This document shows positions 15,692 through 25,429 of a DNA stretch of 64,000 nt, piece by piece. The notes under the pieces were generated by a model. It was not told the origin of the DNA and searched no databases. It saw only the letters and a program-made list of their open reading frames with translations. How positions within the stretch are numbered: position 1 is the first letter of the stretch; every line of letters starts with the position of its first letter. The DNA is taken from the NCBI GenBank assembly GCA_963712465.1, contig CAVQHY010000006.1, positions 868,001-932,000 of the forward strand. Reading direction: 5' to 3'. The stretch comes from CAVQHY01 sp963712465. GTDB lineage: Bacteria > Actinomycetota > Thermoleophilia > Gaiellales > Gaiellaceae. The position numbers and the translations under genes are program-made.

Positions 15692-17202
15692 CAGGCGACC
15701 CCCTCCTCGCCCTGATGGGCGGCCTCGATCAGCCGGCGGTCGGTGATCTCGCTACCCGACAGCTCGGCCGCCAGCAGTCCGCGTGAGAGGACGATGACTC
15801 GGTCGGCGAGGAGGACGAGCTCCTCGGTGTCGGACGAGGTGACGAGAACGCCTCGATCGCTTCCCGCAACCGTGTCCTTCAGCGTCGCGTACAGCTCGGC
15901 GCGGGCACCGACGTCAACGCCCTGGGTTGGTTCGTCGAGCATCAGCACGCGTAGCGATTTCTGAGGTCCGAGCCAGCGGCCGATCGACAGCTTCTGTTGG
16001 TTTCCGCCCGAGAAGCGTTGCGCTTCCATGTCGTATCGGGGTGGGCGAAGGTAGAGACGCTCTGCGAGCCCGGAGAAGGTGGCGCGCTCTCGACGGCGGT
16101 TTCGCATTGGTCCTGTCCCGAGACCGCTGAGGCTGGGCAGGAGCATGTTGTCAAGGCTCGAGAGCGGCATGAACAGGCTCTTCGTCGGCGCTCGGACGGA
16201 ACGAGCGCGATCCCGGCCGCGATCGCATCGCTTGGCCGTCGGAAGCGGGTCGGTGTTCCGTCGAGCCGTGTTTCGCCTCCGTCGAGTGCGCGCACACCGA
16301 GGATCGCCTCCAGCAACTCGGTTCGACCGGAGCCAAGCTGGCCAAACACGCCCAGGATCTCGCCTCGGCGAAGCCCGAAGCTGATCGGGCCGATGCCTGG
16401 TGCCACCAGCCTGTCGATCTCAAGGAGCGCCGATCGCCGTCAGCTCGTCGACAGCCGCTTGGTCTGTGCTCGGTCGGGCTGAGCCGGCTTCCCCCACGAT
16501 CGCGTCGATGATGTCCTGACGCGAAAGCCGGCCGACATCGGCCGTCAGGACGGCCTTGCCGTCTCGAAGCACCGTGACACGGTCGGCAATGGTGAAGACC
16601 TCGTCGAGGCGGTGCGTGACGTAGAGAATCGGCAGCCGGTGTGCCTTGAGTGTTCGGAGCTGCTGGGCCAGAAGCCCAGCCTCCTTCTCGGTTAGCGAAG
16701 CTGTGGGCTCGTCGAGGATGAGAATCATCGGTTCGCGCTCAAGAGCTTTCGCTATCTCGACGATCTGTTGACTCGCCCCTCGCAGGTCCTCGACGACGTC
16801 GTCGGGAGCGATGTCATCGGCTGCCAGGCCAGACAGCAGCTGCTTGGTGCGCCGCCGCTGCTCGCGACGGCGCGTGAACGGGCCGTGTCGGAGCTCGCGG
16901 CCCAGATACACGTTGTCGGACACCGACAAGGACGGAGCAAGGCTGAAGTCCTGGTAGATGACTGCAACGCCCACGTCTCGTGCCTGCCTGGGCGTGAGTG
17001 ACGCGTGCGTGTGTCCACCGAGAACGATCTGACCGCTGTCGGGCACGATGGCGCCGCCGACGCATTTGATCAGCGTCGACTTGCCCGCACCATTCGCGCC
17101 AATGAGCGCGCGGATCTCACCGTCGGAGACGGCGAGATCCACATGCTCGAGAACGGTGACGCCAGCGTACGACTTGCTGAGGCGACGAACCTCGAAGCCC
17201 AT
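15691..17202 (-). pseudogene. Rbs-type sugar ABC transporter double ATPase (RbsA/MglA-like), two frameshifts
   Basis: The intact coding length of ~504 residues is that of a tandem-NBD RbsA protein. First domain: Walker A in IGANGAGKSTLIKC, a Q-loop (VIYQDFSL), signature LRGASQQIVEIAKAL and Walker B ILILDEPTASL. Second domain: degenerate Walker A GQLGSGRTELLEAIL, signature RFSGGNQQKLSIGRWL and Walker B VLMLDEPTQGVDVG. One base appears missing near 16430, where IGAP and a stop replace IGALLEIDRLVAPG, and another near 16190, where ERRTKSLFMPLSSLDNM is lost. Both breaks lie between conserved motifs and all motifs are preserved. Starts 25 bases after the binding-protein gene. Confidence 0.87.
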
Positions 17203-17226
17203 CGTCGACGTTCCCGTCCACCCCAG

Positions 17227-18225
17227 TTACTTCCAGTCCTGCGCGTAGAGAGCGATCTTCGCGGGTGTGAAGCGTGTGAGCAGCGTGTAGGGAACGATCA
17301 CGTCGCGCTTCTTGCCGGTCTCGATGATGTTGGCGGGAGCGTCGATCATCGCTCGGCCGATGTCTGAGAGCCGCAAGGCGGCGCTAGCCCGGTAGAACGT
17401 CTTGTCGAGTATCAGCTCGTATGCCCGCTCGCTTCCGTCGAGCCCACCCACGAACGTCTTTGGGTCGTCCTTGGCACGGCCGGCATTTAGCAGCGCTTGA
17501 TAGGCGCCTTCCGAGCCGGTGTCGGCGATGCTCAAGACAACGTTGAGGTCGGGGTGTGCCTGCAGGACCGAGTCGATCACCTTCGATCCATCGGGCGCGG
17601 CCAACCCCCCGTCCTGCTTCGCAACGATGACGGCGTTGGGGGCGAACTTGGCCAGTGCGGCCTCCATGCCCCGACGCCGATACCGTGCCCAAGCCCCGGC
17701 CTCGAAAGTCAGGATCGCAACCTTGGCGTCGCCGCCAAGGTTTGCGTTGATCCAGCGTGCCGCCTCCTTGCCGAGCGTATAGCCACCGACGTAGTGGCGC
17801 CAGGTCACCGTTGCGTCCTCGTTCTTGAGCGTGTCCGCATAAGTCACCCAGACAACCTTGTTGCGTCGCGCCTTGGCGGCGACGGCTTCGAACACCTTCG
17901 GCTCGGGAACCACCGAGACGATCGCTCCGACCTTGCGCTGAATGAACGACTCGATCGTCGAGACCTGCTTGTTGAGATCGTTCCCGGGATCGTTGATGAA
18001 CAAGCGATAGCCGCGCTTCTTCGCCTGCTCCTTGGCCCCATCGAGAACAATCTGAACAATCGGGTTACTCGCGTTCGGGAACACAACAGCGATCGACTTG
18101 TTCGGAGTACCTGACAACCCCGACGACTCGGCCGGTCGCGCTGTTGCCGATGCAGCGAACAACGCTGTCGCCACAATCGCGACGATGGCAAGCAGGAGCG
18201 CCCGCCGTCTCTTCACTCCCTCCAT
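17227..18225 (-). CDS. Sugar ABC transporter periplasmic-type binding protein (RbsB-like, family 4)
   Basis: 332 residues from ATG 18225, preceded by AAGGAG 7-8 bases upstream. The N-terminus VKRRRALLLAIVAIVATALF followed by ASATA is a standard secretion signal. The mature part has the Peripla_BP_4 layout: KSIAVVFPNASNPIVQIVLD, then EQAKKRGYRLFINDPGNDLN and IESFIQRKVGAIVSVV. No lipobox Cys is seen, so anchoring in a Gram-positive cell would need another means. First gene of the minus-strand operon running to 9449. The GntR-type palindrome at 18308-18319 lies about 90 bases upstream. Substrate is likely a sugar or a sugar-like polar molecule. Confidence 0.9.
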   Translation of the reverse strand: MEGVKRRRALLLAIVAIVATALFAASATARPAESSGLSGTPNKSIAVVFPNASNPIVQIVLDGAKEQAKKRGYRLFINDPGNDLNKQVSTIESFIQRKVGAIVSVVPEPKVFEAVAAKARRNKVVWVTYADTLKNEDATVTWRHYVGGYTLGKEAARWINANLGGDAKVAILTFEAGAWARYRRRGMEAALAKFAPNAVIVAKQDGGLAAPDGSKVIDSVLQAHPDLNVVLSIADTGSEGAYQALLNAGRAKDDPKTFVGGLDGSERAYELILDKTFYRASAALRLSDIGRAMIDAPANIIETGKKRDVIVPYTLLTRFTPAKIALYAQDWK

Positions 18226-18307
18226 CTCAAAGCTCCTTCCCCAAGCCGTTACACGACGCTCCGCCCGCCGACGACCCGCCTGAAGCACCTCCTTCGCGGA
18301 TTGTCCG

Positions 18308-18319
18308 ATTGTCGACAAT
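18308..18319. promoter_or_regulatory. Palindromic operator candidate for the GntR regulator
   Basis: ATTGTCGACAAT is a perfect 12-base palindrome in the 242-base gap between the divergent binding-protein and RraA-like genes. The half-site ATTGTC is repeated just before it (GGATTGTCCGATTGTC). TTGT-(n)-ACAA palindromes are common targets of FCD-type GntR regulators, and one is encoded in the operon. From here it could control both directions. Confidence 0.5.
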
Positions 18320-18467
18320 ACGCCAGAACTGTGCGAAACTACGCCGCGCAAGAGGCAAAGTCAAGAGCTTCCAATCCCGGTTTCGATGAGACGCCATCAA
18401 AGCTCGACGCACCTAAAGAGCGCAGACACCCACGAGAGCTCGCTCTAACCGCCAGGGCGTCGCTTTG

Positions 18468-19190
18468 ATGCCATCTGCATACGTGCCATCCTCGACGGCG
18501 GAACGTACGGACCCCTTTGTCCTCGCCCTTGCTGACGTGGACACACCGACGCTGTGCAACGTGATCGACGAGCTCGGGCTCCGAGAGCCCACCTCGGGTT
18601 ACGCAAGCACCGCGATCAAGCGCTTGTCCTCCGAGCCTGGCCCGATGGTCGGGTACGCGGTAACGGTTGCCGTCGATACCACAACCCCGGGGCAGCGACC
18701 GGCGTCTACAGGTCTCTACGGTGTGTTCCAGGCACTTGCACAGGCGCCCGTGCCGTCGGTGATCGTGTTTTCGGAGGTCGGTGCAGGGCCGGCGTTCGGC
18801 TGTCATTGCGGCGAGGTGATCGCGACGATCGCTAAGCGGCTCGGCTGCGTTGGGATCGTCTCCGATGCCGGCGTTCGAGACGCCGTAGAGATCGCGAGCC
18901 TAGGCGTTCATTGCTTCGCGGCCGGATACGTCGCGGCGCGCGGCAACTACCAAGTGCTCGAGGTGGGCGGCACGGTCACAGTGGCTGGGCTCAGCATGCG
19001 AAGCGGCGATCTGCTCCACGGCGACGTCAACGGCCTGACAATCGTGCCGCCCGAGCTCTCTCCACACCTCTCTGAGGCCATCGAGAGCGTTCAAGCGAAG
19101 GAACGACGGATACTCGAGTCCGTGTCGGCTCCTTCGTTCAGCCTCGAGCAACTCTCAGCCATCTACGCCTCGAGCGATCGGCGTCGCTGA
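18468..19190 (+). CDS. RraA/HMG-aldolase-like family protein
   Basis: 240 residues from ATG 18468. The family core is clear: DVDTPTLCNVIDELGL near the start, IVFSEVGAGPAFGCHCGE, the GIVSDAGVRDAVEI motif in the centre (the Arg-Asp pair binds substrate and metal) and GDLLHGDVNGLTIVP near the end. Members include 4-hydroxy-4-methyl-2-oxoglutarate aldolases, oxaloacetate decarboxylases and the RNase E regulator RraA; in actinobacteria the aldolase/decarboxylase role is more likely. Divergent from the sugar-type transporter operon and sharing its control region, which points to a role in the breakdown of the same compound. Confidence 0.85.
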   Translation: MPSAYVPSSTAERTDPFVLALADVDTPTLCNVIDELGLREPTSGYASTAIKRLSSEPGPMVGYAVTVAVDTTTPGQRPASTGLYGVFQALAQAPVPSVIVFSEVGAGPAFGCHCGEVIATIAKRLGCVGIVSDAGVRDAVEIASLGVHCFAAGYVAARGNYQVLEVGGTVTVAGLSMRSGDLLHGDVNGLTIVPPELSPHLSEAIESVQAKERRILESVSAPSFSLEQLSAIYASSDRRR

Positions 19191-19194
19191 CCGC

Positions 19195-20214
19195 CTGGAT
19201 CCACCCAGATGCCGCCGCTCCCCCTGCATCGTTTCTCCTCCCTCGCCCGCCGGCCGACGATTGCGTGAGCATTGCCGCGCAGTGTCCGTGTGGCCGAAGG
19301 AGCGGCGTGCCCACGAAACGCGACGCGTCCCTGGGCATATCGGCTACTTTGGTAGATATCGGGGTGGCGGACGAGCGCCATCGGCCTTCCCGAACGGTGC
19401 CACGAGTTTGTGCCCGGCGAGAATTGCGACGGTTCCACGCGAGGAAGAGGGCGCGCGCCGACGAAGCGCCGGGGGTGTCCAGGGTAGCCGCCAGTGTCTG
19501 ATCGGTGTCTCGCTGGAGGTAGAGCTGCGGGCTCGCGGTGATAAGGAAGTCGGCGCGGTCGACGATCGCCTGGAGAAGCTGGGGGTACCGACATGCCCCG
19601 TCGAACCAGGGCCAGTTGGTGGCCCAGGCGAAGCTGCTGCGCGGGGTTCCTCGGCGTAGACCGTGAGCTTCTCGTAGGTAGGCATGGAATGGATATCGCC
19701 GACCGTCGGGCGACTCCATCAGGACTCGACCAGGTACCACGTTCGAAGATGCACGTTCTCGTTGACCGCGCGATGTTGAACACGACGCCGATCTCGTCGC
19801 CGAACGTGTCGTGTTGGCCGTGGTTGAGCTGGAAATGTATGGTCGCAGTCGCTGCGAGTTCGCCATTCCCTCTTGCATCTCCGTGATCGTCGGGGTCGCG
19901 GGCGGCGCCGCGCTCCAGCCGAACGCGACCCGCCTCGAACAGTTCGCCGAACTTCGTCGCCGCCCGGAGCGGTGTCGGGCTGGAAACCGAGGTACCAGGG
20001 GAAAGATCTTCACGCCAACGGCGCCGACCGTCAAACCCCTCGCGCAGGGACTCGAGCGCATCGGCGCGGCGCTGGCGGTCGAATTTCCGTCACGTAGCTC
20101 GAGCCGGGCCTGGATAATGATGAAGCCGAACCGCCAGCGTGCAGCCTGATCGCCCATGAAGTCGGCCGGGTGGTACTTGATCGGGGCATGAGTCGACGAA
20201 GTCGTAGCTGTCAT
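19195..20214 (-). pseudogene. Degraded minus-strand gene of unknown family
   Basis: Protein-like stretches appear in alternating minus-strand frames but no frame is continuous. From the 5' side: HAPIKYHPADFMGDQAARWR; then, in another frame, FGELFEAGRVRLERG, HFQLNHGQHDTFGDEIGVVF and NIARSTRTCIFERGTW; then RYPFHAYLREAHG, FAWATNWPWFDGACRYPQLL and DFLITASPQLYLQRDTDQTL. The composition and order look like one former enzyme of 300-350 residues hit by at least three shifts. I do not recognise the family and do not assign a function. Convergent with the RraA-like gene. Confidence 0.4.
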
Positions 20215-21112
20215 AGCGATGACGATCGCCTGGTAGTCGATACTGGCGCGCGCATCTCAGCGACGAGCAGCTATGAGTGCTGGGTTGTGTGACCGGTTGA
20301 CGAGCGACATCTGGGGCGACGTTCTGCTGGCCAGGCGGCGCACGAAGACGTGCGTCTGGGTGTCGATCACCACCGCTGTGATCGAGTGGCTGCTGATGCT
20401 GCACTCAACGCTGCCGCCGACCCGCTGGTCATGGAGCGCGATCCGCGGGCGCTTGTCCTACCGACTTGCACTGGATCTGGTTGCCATCGTCAGTCGCCTC
20501 AGCATGAAGGCGTTCTCCATGGCGGGGAATCATCGAGATCCGTCACCCGCCACCCGTGACCGCCGGCGCCGCGCTCATCATGGACGAGCTGGCAGGTACG
20601 TGTGTACTACGTCGAGTCGATCACCAGCAGCACGTCACCCCGGAGGAGTTCGCTCAGACCGTGCTGCGAACGGACGCCTGACCGGGCCGAGGTGGAACCC
20701 GAGGATCGTCAATCTCGCGATCGGCGCACGTGGCGTTCGGCGGGCCGCAACATCAAGGTGCTGGAGATATACCTACGGAGCGCATCGACGAATGGACCAG
20801 CAGCGCTGAGCGATCCTGCTGACGTGAGGCAATCGAGGACTTCGGCCTGCTGTTGTTGATGATGCGGGCGACGAAGACCTTGGTACGAACAGCTCGACAC
20901 CAGGAACGAGAGGATCGGTCATGCCAAACGAGATCGTCGTCGGTGAGGCCGCCCTCCCCTTCGATACTGGATCCTGGGTGGATCGATCATTACGAATTGG
21001 GCTCAGTTTCGAGGGGGAGGGGTACCCCGCATCTTGGGGGATGGCCTACGGCGACGTCACATAGCTGCGCTGAGAGCCGCATCCAGCGCTTCGCAGGCGT
21101 TGGAGGGCGACC
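20215..21112. other. 898-bp stretch without an intact gene
   Basis: Several medium-length open frames exist on the plus strand, but none shows family motifs, and plausible segments such as TAGAALIMDELAG and EEFAQTVLRTD are cut by stops and frame changes. It is probably more decayed coding sequence, continuous with the degraded genes on either side. Confidence 0.45.
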
Positions 21113-21911
21113 GTGGAGGAGGCTAGTGTCAATACGAAGCAGGGATCTGTCGCGCTCGTGACCGGTGGCGCGCGCGCGATGAAGCAGAGATTCGCACGAC
21201 GCTGTCGAGCGACGGATATGCGGTCGCCTTAGCCGACGTACGCGACTGCCCCGTCACCGCGAACTCGATAGCAACGTCGGGGGGCACTGCGATTGACTAT
21301 GCGTGTGACATCCGTTCGTGGACGACGTCGCGACTGATTGATCGGATTGAGCGTGAGCAAGGGCCGCCTGCAGGGGTAGTTCAAGTAGCTGGTGTCTGGA
21401 GACTGTTCCGTGTCTCGATCAGACTCCCGAGACGTGGCGCCGCGTGCTTGCCGTGAACCTCGACGGCACCTTCAACGTCTGTCGATTGAGTGCGGCTCGG
21501 ATGGCAGTTCGGGGAACGGGCTCAATCGTCTGTATCTCCTCGAACGCTGCGTTCCTTGCCTGGGATGGCGGCGTCCACTGCACAGCGTCAAAGGCCGCCA
21601 TCAACGGACTCTGAAGGGAATGGCCTTCGAGCTTGGCAAACATGGCATCCGGGCCAACGCGATTTGCCCGGCACCTGCGCACCGACTCGACGGCAGAGGA
21701 GCTCTCGGACCCAGACGTGCTCGCGGAGCAGGCGGGAGCCTGCCCCTTGGGACGCGTCGGCGAACCGCTCGACATTGCCGAGGCTGTCTCGTTCTTGACC
21801 GATCCAGTCAGAGCCGCCTGGATCACGGGCGAATCGCTCATGGTCGACGGCGGATTCGGTACTCACGGCGAGGGGGCCCACTTCGGTGCCACCATCGGCG
21901 CAGTCACCTAG
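21113..21911 (+). pseudogene. Short-chain dehydrogenase/reductase, degraded
   Basis: Starts near GTG 21113 with VALVTGGARA, the Rossmann opening, but the glycine motif is broken by a shift; the next frame gives LSSDGYAVALADVRDCP. Another shift leads to TPETWRRVLAVNLDGTFNVC, then RGTGSIVCISSNAAFLAW. The active-site YxxxK is read as HCTASKAA: the catalytic Tyr codon is TGC (21579-21581). A further missing base follows at NGL, after which the end is intact: GACPLGRVGEPLDIAEAV, FLTDPVRAAWITG and MVDGGFGTHG. The substitution of the catalytic Tyr supports real decay rather than sequencing error alone. Convergent with the dehydrogenase pseudogene that follows. Confidence 0.8.
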
Positions 21912-22998
21912 CCGATACGCTCGTTCACGCTCCCTTGAGCTAAGTATGCGGGCAGAGAGCGTGCTGTTCCGGCGGGAGCCTCGGGTATCGTGGCGCCCTG
22001 CTTTTGCCTCTCGTCCGGATCCGAGATCCTCTGGAGATGTTCTCGTAATGTCCACACGATTGACCATCTCATCGAGCCGTCCCAACGCAAAGCATCGGAG
22101 GTTCGGCAGAGGTCGCTAAGCGAACGGTTCCGGCCTTCCGCGGTATCACCTGATATGTGCGGTGTAATAGATGTGTTGGGCGCTACCCGCAGGGGATGTC
22201 CTTTGGGGAGAGGTTCGGGCTCGGTGACGTCGAGCACGGCCCCCCCGATCCGGCCAGAAGCGAGGGCCGACACGAGCGCATCTTGATCGATAAGGCCGCC
22301 GCGAGCGACGTTGACGAGATAGGCGCCAACCCTCATCCGGCCCAGGAGTTGGGAGTTGACCATCCCAGCCGTAGTGGAGTTGAGGGAGGCCGAAAGGACG
22401 ATTGCGTCACTGGCTTCGACGAGGGTGCCAACCTCGTCTGCGCGTAGGAGTCGGTCGAGCGGCTCCTCACCAATGGCGATGGGCGTGCGCCTCGTCGCCC
22501 ACGTCTCCATTCCGAGTCCCTTGCATGCCGCCGCGACTCCGCGACCCACCGCACCGTACCCAACAATTCCGACTCGCTTCCCCGCGAGCGTTTTCCGCCC
22601 TCGATCTCTCTCTCCCAGTCGCGCTTGGTCCCCTGCTGGAACCAAACAGGAAGGTCGCGAGCGAGAGCGACAAGTGCAGCCACGACATACTCGGTCATCG
22701 CGGGAGCGTACGCGTCGCCCGCGTTCGTCACGATGATCCCTCGTCCCACCAGCTCAGCCGAGACAAAGTCGTCCATCCCGGCACCGACGAATGAACCCAG
22801 CGAAGGCGCGGCATCTGTCCAAGCAACTCACGAAAGCTCACCGGACCCATAGGATCCGCTGATAGCGCCCTCTGCGCATGCGATGCCGGGATCGCCCGGT
22901 GTGCCGCCAACTGGGAGTAGGTGCGTTGTGCGGGTGACGGCTCGCAACAACTGCGCAGCGTGCTCCTGCAGGAGGTTCGCAGGTACAACGATTTCCAC
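21908..22998 (-). pseudogene. D-isomer-specific 2-hydroxyacid dehydrogenase, degraded
   Basis: Likely start GTG 22998 (VEIVVPANLLQEHAAQLLR), 9 bases after the stop of the upstream large-subunit gene. Fragments in successive frames: LLGQMPRLRWVHSSVPG, then FVSAELVGRGIIVTNAGDAY and TEYVVAALVALARDLP, then the NAD site VGIVGYGAVGRGVAAA. After that, SLNSTTAGMVNSQLLGRM, VNVARGGLIDQDALVSAL (catalytic Arg) and TPHISGDTAEGRNRSL with the catalytic His. At least three or four one-base shifts are needed. Members reduce 2-keto acids or oxidise D-2-hydroxyacids such as glyoxylate/glycerate. The 3' end is uncertain because the last 200 bases change frame again. Confidence 0.8.
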
Positions 22999-23006
22999 GG
23001 CCCGTC

Positions 23007-25429
23007 CTACTGAAGCTCGCGCCAAATCCGTTCGCTCGTCATCGGCGGCTCGTGTAGGCGTGCCCCAGTGGCCGCGGCGATAGCGTTTGCAACTGCGGCC
23101 GGGACACCGACCACGGGAGCCTCGGCCATCCCCTTCGCTCCGAAGGGGCCGTACTCGGACGGGATCTCAACTATGACGGTCTCCAGTGGGAACGAAGTCT
23201 GCGCTGGGAGTTACGTAAGAGACGAAGTCCGAGGTGACGAGGTTACCCACTTGATCGTGTACCAACTCCTCAAGCAACGCCCAGCCTAGACCCTGAGCGA
23301 TCGCCCCGTGCATCTGCCCCTCGACGAGAGCGGGGTTGATCGCCCGACCGACGTCCTGTACCAAGACATAGCCGAGCACCTGCACAACGCCAGTTTCGGG
23401 ATCGACTCGCACGTGGGCAAGGTGAGCGGCAGTTGACGGAGCGAGGCCGCTGGCGCTGCCCCTGCGTGCCCCTCGATTGGCTCGGTTTCAGCGTTCGAAC
23501 CCGCGAACTTCGCGGCCAATCTGGCCACCGAAATCGATCGGCTAGGCGCATCCAGTGCGCGAACGTCGCCATCAACGACCTCGAGGTCGTCCTCAGACGC
23601 CTCCAGTTCCTGGGCAGCGAGATGGAGGAGCTGATTGCGCACCGCATAGCCGGCGCGCTCGACCGCGGCGCCAACGGAGTAGACGAAGCCACTGCCGCCG
23701 GTGGCCGGACTATGGGGTGCAAACGCTGTACTGGCAACGGCGACCCGTATTCTGTCGGCCGGAAGCCCCGCAGCGTCCGCGGCAATTGCGGCGATGCTCG
23801 ACGTTGCTCCTGACATGTCAACCGCTCCAGTGATTACGGTGAGACTTCCGTCCTCATCAAGCCGGCACGTCGCTCGCGCTGACTCTTGCGCACCGGGCCA
23901 GCACCCGACCGCGAGCCCGACACCCTCGTTCTCAGGGCACGAATCCTTTCTGCGCCAAAGGGCTTGTTTCTCAGCCCGTTCGAGGCACGTCCGCAAACCA
24001 ATCGGCGGCCAGGGCTCTCCGTCCACCATCGAATCCCCCTCACCGACAAGGTTCTGCAGTCGAAGCCGAAGCGGATCGATGCAGAGACGCGCAGCGAGCT
24101 CGTCCAGGAGCGACTCGATCGCGAACGCGGTCTGGGGCCCGCCCGGCGCGCGATCGGCGCCCGTCGGGGAGCGGTTCGTTCGGCACCAAGCGACTGATCG
24201 AGTACGAGGGCCAGCGATACGGGTCCTGGTAGGCCAATTCCAACGAACAGTCGATCGACCACTCTCCGAAGGCGCGGTGTCGACCAGGATTCGTGCGAAC
24301 AATGCGCGGGTCGCCCGTCCGGATTCGCGCCGACCTGACCTCGATTGGCGTGGCGGGGGCCGGCTGCGTGGTGAGAAAGTCCTCACTCCTAGTCAGCTCG
24401 ACTCTCACCGGACGCCCGACCGCCAGAGCCGCTCCGATGGCAAGAGGCTCGGCTGTGAGAAGCTTCGAGCCAAAGGAGCCGCCAGCGGCGTCGGCTCGAC
24501 GATGATGCTCGAAGCGGACGTCGAACGCCGGGCGAGTTCCTGGCGAACGTTCAAACTCCCTTCGCATGCTGGCCTCGAGGACGATCTCGCCCGTCGGCTC
24601 GGGTCGGGCGGTGGCGGTGTGTGGCTCCAGGTACGCCTGGTAGACCCACGCAGTTCGGACCGACCGTCGACGACCTGCTCCAGCCCTGGAGCATCGCGGC
24701 AGCGTCGCCGTGGCGTGCCACGGATCAGCGGTCACGTTGCCGAGAGCCCTTCCATATCGGCCGATGACGGAGGCCCCCACACCGCGTGTCGCGACGTGTC
24801 CCCGTGCTCGCCCCCTGCTGTCGTTGTTCGGGCAGACAGAGCGTCAGGCGCCGCGGCGAGCTCGGGTCGAGGACAGGCTCGAGCGCCTTCAAGCTCGACG
24901 CGACGCGCTCCGAAGCCTCGTCGGCGGCTGTAGAGTCTCGGCCAACGCCAGCGCCACAGGCTGTCCAGCGAAGAGGGTGCTCCTCGCGTGCGAGGGGCTC
25001 GTGCATGCGCATGCCCCCAGCGCTGCTCGGAAGATCAGCCGCTGTCGGGACCCCAGTGCGTCCCGGTGTGGCGAGTGCCCCGGTCGCGTCGATCTGCTCG
25101 ATCCAGCCATCGGCGATCGGCTGATACGGCCGCGCGTTCGCAGTTCGGCCCCCATCGGTCGGCGCCATCTCGCAATGCGCCCTCGACGATGGCCGCGGAG
25201 TCGAGGCGCGGCCGACGGGTCTCGACTCCGGACGTGCGGGCTCGGGCAGCGTCGCCCGTTCTTCCGGTCCCAGGAGCACTCCGTGAGCGCTCCAGCGATG
25301 ATCGGCGCGGCTGCGGCTCCAACTCTCCGGCATACGAGACCAGACTCCCGACAAGCCGTTTGCCAGGACGTTGCTTTCGAAGTGCCCTCCTGGCACCACG
25401 AGAGGTTGCTCGGTTCGATCGTCGCTCAC
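23007..25429 (-). pseudogene. Xanthine dehydrogenase/CoxL-type molybdopterin-binding large subunit, degraded
   Basis: Spans about 2.4 kb, right for a ~770-800 residue large subunit, beginning at a GTG that overlaps the stop of the enolase-superfamily gene. Fragments in order: TAADLPSSAGGMRMHEPLAR, GQPVALALAETLQPP, VYQAYLEPHTATARPEPTGE, GGSFGSKLLTAEPLAIGAAL, RPVRVELTRSEDFLTTQPA, AFAIESLLDELAARLCIDPL, LTVITGAVDMSGATSSIAAI, VQVLGYVLVQDVGRAINPAL and EIPSEYGPFGAKGMAEAP. At least four frame changes separate them. No FAD or [2Fe-2S] subunit genes are adjacent, so even an intact product would lack its usual partners here. Hydroxylation of a heterocycle or aldehyde would be its ancestral role. Confidence 0.83.
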
